From assembly GCA_005239435.1 (NCBI GenBank), contig SZNP01000001.1, positions 682,001 through 746,000 on the forward strand: 64,000 nucleotides of DNA, given 5' to 3'. A program made the translations under genes and the position numbers. The notes under the pieces are model-generated. The model saw only the letters and a list, made by a program, of their open reading frames with translations, was not told where the DNA came from and did not search any database. Origin of the DNA: Halorussus salinisoli. Lineage in GTDB: Archaea; Halobacteriota; Halobacteria; Halobacteriales; Haladaptataceae. This document shows positions 1-8,486 of the stretch, piece after piece; positions within the stretch are counted from its first letter, which is position 1; each line of letters opens with the position of its first letter.

Positions 1-187
1 AATGCATGATATCCCCAAACGGTAGTTCGAGTCTGCCGTTCTTTTCTATTGATCCGTCTGGGCAATTCGGGCAGGATTCTCCCTCCTCTGGTGGTTCGTG
101 TTCTTTCAGTCGATGATCGAGGTCGGTGACGAATGTAGACGACTGTGTTTTGTCTCCCGCTTCAGCATCAAATTGGTTTTCGCTCAT
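1..187 (-). CDS. Partial small CxxC protein, 5' part only
   Basis: An open frame on the minus strand starts at an ATG (187-185) and runs off the left edge of the window without a stop, giving at least 62 residues. The visible part is acidic and hydrophilic, with a CPNC pair at residues 39-42 that looks like half of a zinc knuckle; a second pair would lie outside the window. No transmembrane segment or signal peptide is seen. Codon use and acidity fit a real haloarchaeal gene. It lies upstream of the MoxR operon and in the same direction, but more than 300 bp of AT-rich DNA separates them. Family not recognised. Confidence 0.6.
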   Translation of the reverse strand, partial: MSENQFDAEAGDKTQSSTFVTDLDHRLKEHEPPEEGESCPNCPDGSIEKNGRLELPFGDIMH

Positions 188-499
188 CCCTTGTATCAGT
201 TTGATTATGGGGTACAAAACGCTATAACTGAGAAATATGTTGCAATATCCATAATTGAATTGGTATATACAGTAATATGTAAGATAGGGGTATATTACGA
301 AAGTGTCTGAAATACACGGATACCGCTTAACTTCATGGAATAAGGCAGGTCATCACTTCGAGTCGCCAGAGTCTCCGTCTTCCGGGATGACAAGAGAGCA
401 ACTCTCTCAAACCACTGACCCCGAAGCAGTTCACTCACTAAGAATAGAGAGTTCTCGGAGAGATTCCCCGGCTATGCTCTCACCGATCACGGGGAAAAA
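188..499. other. Non-coding gap, AT-rich
   Basis: This gap lies between the partial CxxC gene and the 3' end of the MoxR gene. It is AT-rich between about 190 and 300 and probably carries the promoter of the leftward CxxC gene. A 68-codon GTG frame on the plus strand (303-509) overlaps the MoxR stop and has no convincing protein features, so it was not called. Confidence 0.5.
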
Positions 500-1528
500 C
501 TACTTTTGATCTGTTGTTGCGGGCGAACCACCATCGCTACGTACGGCCGCTTCTGCAGGCTGAGGCTTTGTCTCCCCGCCGGGCGGTGTGACCGACTCAA
601 TAACGTCGTCGATGATCTCTGGCGCTGTTCGTTCACTGAGTTCCGCATCGGTACTCAGGACAACTCGGTGAGCGAGCACTGACTGTGCCATCGCTTTCAC
701 ATCGTCCGAAATGACGTATTCTCGGTCGTGAATTGCAGCGCGTGCCTTTGCTGTTTGCATAAAGAGTAACGTTGCCCGTGGGGAGGCCCCATGCTCTAAT
801 GCATTACTTTCCCGTGTCTCTGACACGATTTCGCGGATGTATGATTTGACCGAATCATCGACGTAGATATCCGTGACGGTTTGTCGTGCCTCAACAATAT
901 CCTCTTCAGAAACTACCGTTGAGATATCTCCCGGACCAAGTTCTGGTTCCCCGTCGAATCGATCTAGCAGGGCGATCTCGGACGCTTCATCGGGAAGGTC
1001 AACGGTTAGTTTGAGTTGGAAGCGATCGCGTTGTGCCTCCGGGAGTCCATGGGTTCCTTCCATCTCGATCGGATTCTGGGTCGCGATGACCATGAACACA
1101 GCCGGCAACGAGAGGGTTTTACCCTCAATCGTCACTGACCCTTCCTGCATTGCTTCAAGAAACGCGCTCTGAGTTTTCGGCGTTGCCCGGTTAATCTCGT
1201 CAGCGACGACGAGATTCGTGAATATCGGCCCTCGCTGAAGTTCGAATTCACCGGTTTGTTCACGATAGACGTTCGTCCCAGTAACGTCTGCAGGAAGCAG
1301 GTCGGGCGTCATCTGGATTCGTGAGAACTCTAAGCCAGTAGCTGTTGCAAACAGGTTTGCGATCGTTGTTTTTGCGACGCCAGGAACTCCTTCAAGAAGG
1401 ACGTGACCGCGCGTGAGCAGTGCAATTGTAAGTCCTTCAATGATCTCTTCATTCCCGATTAAAACGCTACTGACTTCTTCAGAGACGGCCGAATAGAGAG
1501 CTTTTGGATCACTAGGTCCGTTTGTCAT
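500..1528 (-). CDS. MoxR family AAA+ ATPase
   Basis: AAA+ ATPase of the MoxR family, thought to act as a chaperone that activates or assembles von Willebrand A / DUF58 partner proteins or envelope complexes. The 342-residue protein has a Walker A (GVPGVAKTT, about residues 47-55), a Walker B (VVADEINRA), the MoxR-typical ATQNPIEMEGTHGLPEAQRDR sensor region and a C-terminal lid. The ATG at 1528 is preferred because it places MTNGPSDP directly before the conserved helical start; 17 further upstream codons look non-coding. It is last in a leftward operon after the 98-residue membrane protein and DUF4350 gene. The DUF58 gene that usually accompanies this set is not in the window. Family assignment is firm; the client is unknown. 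Confidence 0.93.
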   Translation of the reverse strand: MTNGPSDPKALYSAVSEEVSSVLIGNEEIIEGLTIALLTRGHVLLEGVPGVAKTTIANLFATATGLEFSRIQMTPDLLPADVTGTNVYREQTGEFELQRGPIFTNLVVADEINRATPKTQSAFLEAMQEGSVTIEGKTLSLPAVFMVIATQNPIEMEGTHGLPEAQRDRFQLKLTVDLPDEASEIALLDRFDGEPELGPGDISTVVSEEDIVEARQTVTDIYVDDSVKSYIREIVSETRESNALEHGASPRATLLFMQTAKARAAIHDREYVISDDVKAMAQSVLAHRVVLSTDAELSERTAPEIIDDVIESVTPPGGETKPQPAEAAVRSDGGSPATTDQK

Positions 1529-1587
1529 TGAGCGAGGGCTTCTAACTACTGTATGATAAAGTACGGGGGTCGACAGCAAATAATAGA

Positions 1588-2661
1588 CTATTCTTGCTGG
1601 GTTTCGGTATCGGGTGCCTTCCGGCGGGCAGTCACAACACGTTGGATTCGTTCATCGTCCCAGTCTGGATACTCCTTACGGAGATGGGTTACAAGATCTG
1701 TTTCAGTGACTTCGATTGCAGCTGGCTGCGATTGCGTTCTTGTGACCCTCCGTTTCAGTCTCATCAGGCCGTCAGTCTGAAGCACGATAAAGACTGCAAG
1801 CGTTCCTCCGACCCCGATAAGGAACTGTAGGAGAAGGGAGTCCCTGAGAAGAAGGAGGGCGACTGCAAGCGGTGGGAGACTTGCAGTATGGGAGTAATCG
1901 AGTACAACATGTGAGTGGCCTGCAAATAGTGAGTGGGCGAAGACCCGGTTACCGGATTTCTCGATCATTGCATTGATGAACAAACTTGGATCGCCAACGA
2001 CGATGATGGTTCCTTGGCCAAGTTGTTCGGTGGTCACCACGGGATACGAACCGACTGTTTCGCTTGCATCAAGACTCTGGTTCTGATTTGTATCGAGATA
2101 GGCGTAGTGAGAGGTGCTGACGAGGACGGATGCATTGTTGGGGTTCACAGCCGTACCGTGATTCAACGTTACTGACGAGACGTTGTCTACAGTCGAGTGG
2201 TTTGTAACGTTGTTCGCAACTGGCATGGCTGGGGAGCGATAGTTGAACTGTTCGTCTCGAAGTGGTTGCCCATCAAGACGGGCCTCTGCACCAAGATCAC
2301 TGAGCAGGCCATTCGTGTGCGACCCATAGTCGTCTGCAACAACGAGAGTCCCACCGTTTCTGACGTATGACTCGATTTGCTGTCGGTCTTCTTGTGAGTA
2401 TGGCTGATCCGGCGAGAGTATTACACTGAGTGTCTCAGTTGGGGTGGACTGGGTGTATGCCGTTGTCTCACGGGCGATCGTGGTTGTAGCTCCAGTTGTT
2501 TCTGCAATGTCTTGTAGTTCTGCAGTTCCATCCCATGCGTTATTGTAAATCCCGAACGCTGCGGTTGACGTGCTTGCGGCAATGACAAGCATCACAACCG
2601 TCAGCAGTCCAAACCCAATTACGAGTCGTTTTGGGGAGAGAAGTGCGTCTAACTTAGTCAC
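1588..2661 (-). CDS. DUF4350 domain membrane protein
   Basis: 357-residue protein with an N-terminal membrane anchor (about residues 13-35), an extracytoplasmic domain of about 220 residues that resembles the GATase-like DUF4350 fold (for example the stretch GGTLVVADDYGSHTNGLLSD), two hydrophobic segments around residues 265-300, and a short acidic cytoplasmic tail. DUF4350 proteins are habitual neighbours of MoxR ATPases in haloarchaea and bacteria, and are thought to be part of a membrane complex remodelled by MoxR. The GTG start lies directly against the stop codon of the upstream small membrane gene, so the two are probably co-translated. Molecular function is unknown. Confidence 0.85.
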   Translation of the reverse strand: MTKLDALLSPKRLVIGFGLLTVVMLVIAASTSTAAFGIYNNAWDGTAELQDIAETTGATTTIARETTAYTQSTPTETLSVILSPDQPYSQEDRQQIESYVRNGGTLVVADDYGSHTNGLLSDLGAEARLDGQPLRDEQFNYRSPAMPVANNVTNHSTVDNVSSVTLNHGTAVNPNNASVLVSTSHYAYLDTNQNQSLDASETVGSYPVVTTEQLGQGTIIVVGDPSLFINAMIEKSGNRVFAHSLFAGHSHVVLDYSHTASLPPLAVALLLLRDSLLLQFLIGVGGTLAVFIVLQTDGLMRLKRRVTRTQSQPAAIEVTETDLVTHLRKEYPDWDDERIQRVVTARRKAPDTETQQE

Positions 2662-2937
2662 TTAGAACACCCCTGGTGGAAGGATTGCAAGAATGCGGCG
2701 AATAACGATACCTGCAAACACGAGTAGTCCGAATACGATAATCCATTTGAGGCGACGACGCCACTGTGGAGTCACGGTAAACGGAGCCGTCAACTCGACG
2801 GTGATGAGAAACCCAATGAGCGAGAGTACGAAGACGAGTTCAAGCGTGACTGAATTGAGGAGTGTTAGTCCAAAAACTGCGAGGAGCATCCAGGCGGTGA
2901 ATCCGTAAATAAAGCGGAATCGCCGCTGTGTTGCCAT
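2662..2937 (-). CDS. Small integral membrane protein of the MoxR operon
   Basis: About 91 residues from the ATG at 2937, with three hydrophobic segments separated by short basic loops and ending in LPPGVF. An in-frame upstream start at 2958 would add seven residues, but the chosen ATG sits about 20-30 nt from a TATA-like TTTGTAAA (around 2960-2970), which fits a leaderless message. It is the first gene of the leftward operon with DUF4350 and MoxR, with no gap to the DUF4350 start codon. I infer that it belongs to the same MoxR-associated membrane complex. No catalytic motif is visible. Confidence 0.75.
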   Translation of the reverse strand: MATQRRFRFIYGFTAWMLLAVFGLTLLNSVTLELVFVLSLIGFLITVELTAPFTVTPQWRRRLKWIIVFGLLVFAGIVIRRILAILPPGVF

Positions 2938-3065
2938 ATGGCTACGCAACCAAGGCATACTTTACAAACGTGTCGATTCCGCTGTTCGTATCCGTATTTT
3001 CAATTCTACTTCACTTTCGCCTTTCGCAAAATAGGTATATGTGTAATCTCTCGTATTGATTGAAT
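2938..3065. promoter_or_regulatory. Divergent promoter region, MoxR operon and zinc-ribbon gene
   Basis: Short divergent intergenic region. Leftward, TTTGTAAA (about 2960-2970, minus strand) lies at leaderless distance from the ATG at 2937. Rightward, GGTATATGTG (about 3033-3042) lies about 27 nt before the ATG at 3066. Both are archaeal TATA-like boxes placed by eye. Confidence 0.45.
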
Positions 3066-3236
3066 ATGGAGTTACTCGCGCGCATTCTCCAGCGAGATAA
3101 CAATTCAGGGCCAGACTCGGGGGAGTATCAGTGCGGAGATTGCGGTGAGTGTTTTGAGGTTCAACGACAGGTCTGTCCGGAGTGTGGGGGGTATACTATC
3201 GACCGTCAATCCTGGCTGCGAACCCCAAAGTCATGA
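3066..3236 (+). CDS. Small zinc-ribbon protein (56 aa)
   Basis: A 56-residue protein starting at ATG 3066 and ending at TGA 3234-3236. It contains two metal-binding knuckles, CGDC (about residues 23-26) and CPEC (about 37-40), spaced as in a rubredoxin-like zinc ribbon, with a basic C-terminus ending RTPKS. Such tiny zinc-ribbon proteins are abundant in haloarchaea and mostly of unknown role; nucleic-acid or protein binding is likely. A TATA-like box lies about 27 nt upstream. The gene lies immediately before a decayed TFB gene. Its zinc ribbon is not a TFIIB-type one, because the spacing and surrounding residues differ, so I do not regard it as the TFB N-terminus. Confidence 0.7.
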   Translation: MELLARILQRDNNSGPDSGEYQCGDCGECFEVQRQVCPECGGYTIDRQSWLRTPKS

Positions 3237-3240
3237 GTAC

Positions 3241-3738
3241 TACCGGTCTTGTCCCGTCATCTATCGGCGTGCACTCAACGAGGACTTGATTCGTGGCCGG
3301 TCCATCGAAGGAGTCGCGACCAGTTGCCTCTGTGCTGCGTGCCGCCAAGAGGGGATTCCTCGTAGTCTGGAAGAAGTAGCTGAGGTTTCGCGTGTCGAGT
3401 AAAAAGAAACTGGCAGAACCTATCGGTACGTCGCGAAGGAACTCAGCCTCAAGATGGAGTCAGTCGGTCCCCAAGAGTACGTGCCACGGTTCAGTTCTGA
3501 ACTCGGCGTGAGCGAGCAAGTGAAGATGCAGGCGAACTCGATTATCGACGAGACCGCTGAACAGGGCCTGCTCTCTGGGAAGTCTCCAACAGGCTACGCT
3601 GCTGCGGCACTCTATGCTGCATCGCTACTCTGTAACAAGAAGAAAACCCAGCGCGAGGTCGGCGACGTCGCGCAGGTCACCGAAGTCACGATTCGGAACC
3701 GCTATCAGGAACAGAACGAAGCGATGGGTATCCACTAA
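3241..3738 (+). pseudogene. Truncated TFB (transcription factor B) relic with in-frame stop
   Basis: The frame encodes the C-terminal two thirds of a haloarchaeal TFB. First comes the end of cyclin repeat 1 ([20 protein letters not shown], then the [13 protein letters not shown] stretch). A TAA at 3400-3402 follows, and then in the same frame KETGRTYRYVAKELSLKM and the whole of repeat 2, ending EVTIRNRYQEQ...MGIH. Intact relatives have Gln or Lys where the TAA sits, so one nonsense change is enough. The N-terminal zinc ribbon, B-finger and start of repeat 1 are missing, since the similarity begins near 3250. The remaining 3' part could in principle start internally at 3454, but half a cyclin core would not be a functional TFB. 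Confidence 0.85.
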
Positions 3739-3830
3739 CGCTATGAACGAGGGATTCGTCTCGTAAAGACGTGCCGTTACCATCTGTTTTATGATAGAAA
3801 TGCTGATATTCATGAGGGTGTGCTTCCTCT

Positions 3831-4076
3831 ATGAAAGTGATGAAGCGGTCGCCAGCGTCTCGACCACTACCAACCTATGCAGAGGAGGTGCTCGAACATT
3901 TGCAGTCGAAAATCGAGCCGACAGCAGATGGACTTCCACAAGACAAGGTAGAGACGAACTTAGACATAGAAGGCTTTGAGGATTCAACGATTGACGTGGC
4001 GCTTGAGGAACTACTGAATCGCGGCTACATCTACATCGTGAACGACCACATACGACTTACAGACAGCGACAGCTGA
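3831..4076 (+). CDS. Small winged-helix-like protein
   Basis: 81 residues. After a basic N-terminus, the region about residues 15-75 reads as alpha-alpha-alpha-beta with a final LLNRGYIYIVNDHIRLTD hairpin, the shape of a small winged helix. No metal site or membrane segment is seen. A TTTTATGATA box about 40 nt upstream is a possible promoter. It stands alone between the TFB relic and the MMPL transporter. A DNA-binding role is inferred from shape only; no named family was recognised. Confidence 0.55.
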   Translation: MKVMKRSPASRPLPTYAEEVLEHLQSKIEPTADGLPQDKVETNLDIEGFEDSTIDVALEELLNRGYIYIVNDHIRLTDSDS

Positions 4077-4206
4077 TTCTCAATCCTACGCTCGAAATCA
4101 CCATGATGTCAGGTGATTATCGCGGTTCAAAGGTATGGGCGCTACAGGCTCCGGTTCGACTGTCGAACGAATCGTGCTTTGCGGTGTGAGGCGGCTGAAT
4201 TTAGTC

Positions 4207-6717
4207 TTAGGGGACGTCGGTTGTGGTGGGAGCGGTTGTCACGGTGGCAGGCACGTAGCGGTCCCAGAGGACGAGCAGGCTCGGTAGGACGAGGATGCTC
4301 ACGACGAACGCCGTCGTCATGGCGATGACGACGATGGCGCCGAAGCTCTGGAGTTGGGGATGGGGGACGAGCATGATGGTAGCGAACGCTCCTGCAGAGG
4401 TGAGGGTGCTGCCAAGCAGTGCGCCGCCAGTACCGGTGACGGCGGCGTCGAGCGCCTCGGACGTGCTCGCGCCGTCGCGGCGTTCATCGGCGTAACGGTC
4501 GCCGACATGAATGTTATAGTCGACGCCGAGACCGATGACAAGACTCATTAGAAGCGCGGTCAGGAGCGTCAGCGGGATTGAGAGGACGTACATCCCGCCG
4601 ATAACGAGGCCGAGGACCAGCGCGATGGGGATGGAGACGGCCAGTCCGAGCGTGGCGCTGCCGTGCATGTACTTGAACACGATGGCGAGTGTCAGGACGA
4701 TGGCCGCAAGCGCGAGCGCCATCGTCGTGAGGATGCCGCCGACGATTTCGCCGAGCACTGCCTCGTTGACGGCGAAGCTACCGGCGACAGTCGCGGTTCG
4801 TTCGCCGCCGTCTTCCATGACGTTGGCACTGTCGGAGAGTTGTGCGACGACTTCCTCGGCGTTGGCATAGTCGGCGTCGAGCGAGAGCGTGACGACCAGG
4901 GACTCGTACTCGCCGTCGCGGCGTTCAACGACGCGACTCGCGACGTCGCTGTTGGCGGCGTAGAAGGCGTCGTACACCTGTTCGAGGTTGCGGTCAGGGA
5001 CGCCATTGCCGTCGGTGTCGGCTCGCTGAAGCACGGCCGCGAACGATTGGTTCTGTGCGGCGACGGCCTGCATCGCCGTCACCGGCGACCGGACCGCGCG
5101 GGTGCCGGCCTGGTCGACGAGCAGGTCCTGCTGTCTGACGTCGTCGACGCCGCGCTGGAGGTCTTCGAGCGCGTCGTCGCTGGTGACGTCGCCCTCTATC
5201 AGGATGGGTTCCTGGAAGGCGTCGTCCGCGCTCGCGGGCTGGTAGACGTCTTCGACGTAGTTACTCTGGCCGGCGACGGGATGGGTGTCCCAGCCGAGGG
5301 GGCCGGGGAGTTGCTGTTTCCACTCTGCGACTTCGCCGTCGCTCTGCTGGTAGCTCTCCTCGTCGAGGTCCATCCAGGCGAAGCCACCGGCGGTACCGAC
5401 GAGGACGGCAACGACCAGAACGACGGGCGCGCCGCATCGTGCGAGCGTTACGGTCCGTGCAAGCACCGGACGGAGGTAGCGGCCGTGGCCGAGCGCGGCT
5501 TTGCGGCGGTCGATACCGAAGCGTTCGAGCAGACCGTCGATGCCGATTTTTAGGGCGGGGACGACGGTGACGAAGATGAGGAGCGCGGAGACGACGCCGA
5601 GCGTGATGGAGACGCCGAGGTTGCGGATGAGCGGAAGGGGGTTCGAGAGGTTCGCGAGGAACCCGATGGCTGCCGTGACCGTCACGAGAACGAGTGCGGT
5701 GGCGACGAGCGTGACGCCGCGACGCATCGGCGCGCGGATGCCCTCGTCGTCGCCGCGCTGTTCGCGGTAGCGGTTGAAGACGTGGAAGCCGAAATCGATG
5801 CTCAGTCCGGAGACCAACACGACGGGGACGATGCTAACGGTGCCAGCGGCGACGCCGAGCCAGCCCAGTAGGCCGAACATCCACAGCACGGAGAGCACGA
5901 CGCCAACCATTCCGACGACGACGTCGACCAGGTCGCGGTACGCGAACCCGAGCACGACGAGGATGAGCGCTAGCGCCGCGGGCACGACCAGTTCTATCAT
6001 CTGGCCGAAGAAGTGACTGCTATAGGCGTTCCAGGCGTGGGAGTTCACGACGAAGAACTCGGAGTTGGACCGTTCGGACGCACTCTCGTAGAGGGCTGCG
6101 CTCGCGTTGTCGAGCGTCGCGTTAGAGACGTCGGTGTCGAGTGCAACCAGCATTCGGCGGTCGGTCGCCGTCGCGTCTGCGGGGTCGTGGTCGGCCGGGA
6201 GGAACCGCAGCGCCTGCGGGTCGTTCGTCAGGATCTGTTCGACCAGCCGTTCGACTTCGGCGGGACTCGCGTTCTCGAGCGCTCGAATCTGTTCGTCGAG
6301 GGACGCACTCTGGTTGCCCGCCGCGCGCTTGGCAACGAGGTTTGCGATACCCGTGACGCCGTCTTCGTGGAGTGCTGTGTTGATGGTCGCGTTCTCGCGT
6401 ATTGCCTGCTGGTATCGTAATCCGGCTAGCAGGGACTTCTTCGAGAGTACGTTGCCGTCGTCGTCCCGGACGTATACCATCTCGAATGTCCGGTTCGGTC
6501 TGTCGTTAGTCTGTGCGAAGTGTTTCTGGATGTATTGTGCCTTCTGGACGCGTTCCACGTCGTCGAACGCGTCGGAGTCGGCACTGGCCTGACTCTCCGT
6601 GTCGAGCTGGGGAATCCCGGCCAACACCAGTGCCGAGAGGAGGACCATCACTAGTATCGTGATGCGTGTGTGGTCGGTGACGAAATCTACTGCTTTCGTT
6701 AGTCTGTCGCGTCTCAT
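4207..6717 (-). CDS. MMPL/RND superfamily exporter
   Basis: An 836-residue polytopic protein with the duplicated RND/MMPL plan. An N-terminal TM (about 17-35) is followed by an extracytoplasmic domain of about 180 residues and a 5-TM bundle that includes the GLSIDFGFHVFNRYREQRGD sterol-sensing-type segment. A second extracytoplasmic domain follows, then a second bundle with the matching GLGVDYNIHVGDRYADERRD segment. These paired aspartate-containing helices are the expected proton-coupled motif of MMPL/Patched-like exporters. The substrate is unknown; lipids or hydrophobic compounds are typical. It is monocistronic, with a TATA-like box just upstream of the ATG at 6717. Family confidence is high. 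Confidence 0.92.
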   Translation of the reverse strand: MRRDRLTKAVDFVTDHTRITILVMVLLSALVLAGIPQLDTESQASADSDAFDDVERVQKAQYIQKHFAQTNDRPNRTFEMVYVRDDDGNVLSKKSLLAGLRYQQAIRENATINTALHEDGVTGIANLVAKRAAGNQSASLDEQIRALENASPAEVERLVEQILTNDPQALRFLPADHDPADATATDRRMLVALDTDVSNATLDNASAALYESASERSNSEFFVVNSHAWNAYSSHFFGQMIELVVPAALALILVVLGFAYRDLVDVVVGMVGVVLSVLWMFGLLGWLGVAAGTVSIVPVVLVSGLSIDFGFHVFNRYREQRGDDEGIRAPMRRGVTLVATALVLVTVTAAIGFLANLSNPLPLIRNLGVSITLGVVSALLIFVTVVPALKIGIDGLLERFGIDRRKAALGHGRYLRPVLARTVTLARCGAPVVLVVAVLVGTAGGFAWMDLDEESYQQSDGEVAEWKQQLPGPLGWDTHPVAGQSNYVEDVYQPASADDAFQEPILIEGDVTSDDALEDLQRGVDDVRQQDLLVDQAGTRAVRSPVTAMQAVAAQNQSFAAVLQRADTDGNGVPDRNLEQVYDAFYAANSDVASRVVERRDGEYESLVVTLSLDADYANAEEVVAQLSDSANVMEDGGERTATVAGSFAVNEAVLGEIVGGILTTMALALAAIVLTLAIVFKYMHGSATLGLAVSIPIALVLGLVIGGMYVLSIPLTLLTALLMSLVIGLGVDYNIHVGDRYADERRDGASTSEALDAAVTGTGGALLGSTLTSAGAFATIMLVPHPQLQSFGAIVVIAMTTAFVVSILVLPSLLVLWDRYVPATVTTAPTTTDVP

Positions 6718-6740
6718 AGATTGCTTTACGACCCTGTTCT

Positions 6741-6757
6741 GATAGTATATATTTATG
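6741..6757 (-). promoter_or_regulatory. TATA-like box of the MMPL gene
   Basis: The AT run GATAGTATATATTTATG on the plus strand reads CATAAATATATACTATC leftward. It is centred roughly 30 nt before the ATG at 6717, the distance expected for a leaderless haloarchaeal transcript. Confidence 0.55.
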
Positions 6758-6839
6758 AATTGACATTGAGTTGCTTGACCAGAACCTAGCCAAAGACTTT
6801 AGATAGCAACCTGTCTCCGAGGGAGTCGGTCTTCTTTCC

Positions 6840-7737
6840 CTATCGATTAAGCGCTTCAACGACATCCTCGACAGAAAACAGGCGGAGGTCATCGCGCTCC
6901 TCGGCGGCTTCTTGAACGGATGTCTTGAAACCACTCCGTGAAAACAGCGCATACTCCTCGTTTCGCTCCCTCCCTTCGCTTGGCGTCCAGCGTAACTCCT
7001 TGACGTGGTTTTGAAGTTTCGAGAACGCCTCGTATCCAAGCAGCGAACGCTGGAACTTGCATTCTCCTGCGAAGAGAGTTTCGCCAGTTGTGAGACCAAC
7101 AACGTCGACTTCGTGTTTGCCGTACCACCATTGGCCTGTGTCTGTAAGCGTGTACTCCGGATAAAGCGTTCGTAGCGCCGAACAGCATAGCTCCTTGAAC
7201 GAGTAACTCACGAAGTCAGGTAGTTCAGGTTCAATGAGTATCTCGTATGCTTCGTCACCGAGTTCGTCGTATCGGGCACCAGTCCCATAGACGAAGTGGA
7301 ACCAAAGCGGAAGAAGGGATTACGGATGCGGTAGCGACTTCGTTTCGTTCGCTCTTTTTGTTCGGTGACTGGGAAGTGCCGATCAACCAATCGCAGGCGC
7401 AACAGGCGTTGGAGATACTTCGAGAGTTGGTTGTAGTCGATACCGGTTGTTCCTGCGATTTCGTTCCGGCTAGTCTTCCCTCCCGCTATAGTCTCCAGAA
7501 TCGAGAAGTACCGCGTTGGCTCGGTGAGTTCCATTTGGAGTACGTAATCGGGTTCATTACGTAGTGAACCATGTCGTGAGAGAATGGTTTGCTGAATGTT
7601 CTCTCCGAGGCTCGCGTCGGGAGCGACTTCTTCGAGATAATATGGCACACCGCCGAAGACCCCCATGTGAGAACCTGCTGGTCGGCCGTGTAACTCTCGG
7701 GGAAGAACTCCATCGCAGCGTCAAACGGAAATTGTCT
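6840..7737 (-). pseudogene. Decayed archaeal P-loop ATPase with DUF234 C-terminus
   Basis: Three consecutive leftward frames join into the back half of an archaeal ATPase (PF01637 type followed by DUF234). The first runs IRQFPFDAAMEFFPES...QQVLTW, the second VFGGVPYYLEE... through a winged helix to YRIRNPFFRF, and the third resumes with the WFHFVYG-equivalent bases and continues to SYSFKELC...GKHEVDVVGL...AGECKF...VEALNR. One missing G near 7666 and one missing base near 7304 restore continuity. The nucleotide-binding N-terminal domain is absent upstream of about 7737, so the gene is dead. The GKHEVDVVGL...GECK motif near the end is the nuclease-like DUF234 core. Such ATPases often behave as mobile, lineage-specific genes. 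Confidence 0.8.
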
Positions 7738-7857
7738 GATACGAGCAGGTCAGCGTTCTATGTAGCGGCTTGGAAGGACGACGACTCGGAGACGATTCTC
7801 GAACGACTCGACCGTATCAGCTCGACTGCTAGCGACATCATCGCGACCGTGGGCTAA
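7738..7857 (+). pseudogene. 3' remnant of an unidentified rightward gene
   Basis: A plus-strand frame ending at TAA 7855-7857 gives an acidic, helical C-terminus (SAFYVAAWKDDD then ETILERLDRISSTASDIIAT) that looks like genuine haloarchaeal coding sequence. It has no plausible N-terminus, because upstream the frame runs antisense through the ATPase relic. The meeting point near 7737 is therefore probably a deletion or rearrangement junction between two truncated genes. Family not recognised. Confidence 0.35.
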
Positions 7858-7954
7858 TGTGTACTGTACTTTGATAGAGTACATTTCGTGTCTTCTTGTG
7901 GGTACCGGTAGATATGAGAGAATGGCCTTTCCACCCTGAGAACTATTACCACAT

Positions 7955-8230
7955 ATGGATGGGGACGAGGTCATTCCTACCAGTTTGACCGAAGAGGAAC
8001 TGACACTGAGGGTGGTTGAGACGGTTGCAACGCACGAAGGGGTGGACCCAAAGGCCATCGTGGAACCCATCGGTGAGGTTCTCGACCCTGATGCCCTCGA
8101 AACACTGTTTCGACCAAAACGTGCGGAGAAGACGCAGAACGACGTGCGAGTCATCTTCCAGTACTACGAGTACGAAGTCACCGTCACAGCCACCCACGAT
8201 ATCTACCTCACAGAAAAGAGCGAACCGTAA
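7955..8230 (+). CDS. HalOD1 output-domain protein
   Basis: 91 residues forming a single halobacterial output domain 1 (HalOD1). Family hallmarks are an opening helix with the LRVVETVATHEGVDP pattern, a central EVLDPDALETLF stretch, and a two-strand ending VRVIFQYYEYEVTVTATHDIYL. HalOD1 occurs as the output module of haloarchaeal sensor or response-regulator proteins and as stand-alone small proteins; the biochemical activity is unknown. The ATG at 7955 gives the usual length. It is convergent with the UPF0058 gene, 16 bp apart. Confidence 0.85.
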   Translation: MDGDEVIPTSLTEEELTLRVVETVATHEGVDPKAIVEPIGEVLDPDALETLFRPKRAEKTQNDVRVIFQYYEYEVTVTATHDIYLTEKSEP

Positions 8231-8246
8231 GCACGTCCGACCTCTC

Positions 8247-8486
8247 TCACGGCACAGGGAGTTCCGGCTCCGTGTGCTGGGACTCTTCGACCCACGTTCC
8301 GATCTGGGTGGCGAGTTCCATGACTGCTTCGTGATGCTCTCGTTTCGATTTCTGAACGCTTGATGGCGCGACGCCGAGTCGGTGGTACGCAGATAGCTGG
8401 TCCCTCGGCATCCCCTCGCACGCGATTAGGTGTTCACGGGTTACGTTCAACAATGCGTGCAGATGAATGTACTCCTGTTTACGCAT
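8247..8486 (-). CDS. UPF0058 family protein
   Basis: 79 residues beginning MRKQEYIHLHALLNVTRE, the characteristic start of the archaeal UPF0058 family, followed by a predicted helical segment with an HHEAVMELATQIGTWVE stretch. Members are short soluble haloarchaeal/methanogen proteins without known function. The histidine pairs (IHLHALL, EHHEA) might bind a metal, which is inference. It is transcribed leftward from the 8.5 kb gap and converges with the HalOD1 gene. Confidence 0.85.
   Translation of the reverse strand: MRKQEYIHLHALLNVTREHLIACEGMPRDQLSAYHRLGVAPSSVQKSKREHHEAVMELATQIGTWVEESQHTEPELPVP

Noticed and set aside
303..509. 68-codon plus-strand frame starting with GTG before the MoxR 3' end
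   Set aside because: It overlaps the MoxR stop, has no domain or strong codon bias, and lies in an AT-rich gap where open frames arise by chance.
3066..3236. Zinc-ribbon gene as the missing N-terminus of the TFB relic
   Set aside because: It ends with its own stop, and its CxxC pairs and flanking residues do not match the TFIIB zinc ribbon, so it is a separate gene.
4663..5553. 296-codon plus-strand frame inside the MMPL exporter gene
   Set aside because: It is an antisense shadow of a high-GC gene. The MMPL protein on the other strand has all family motifs, and this frame has none.
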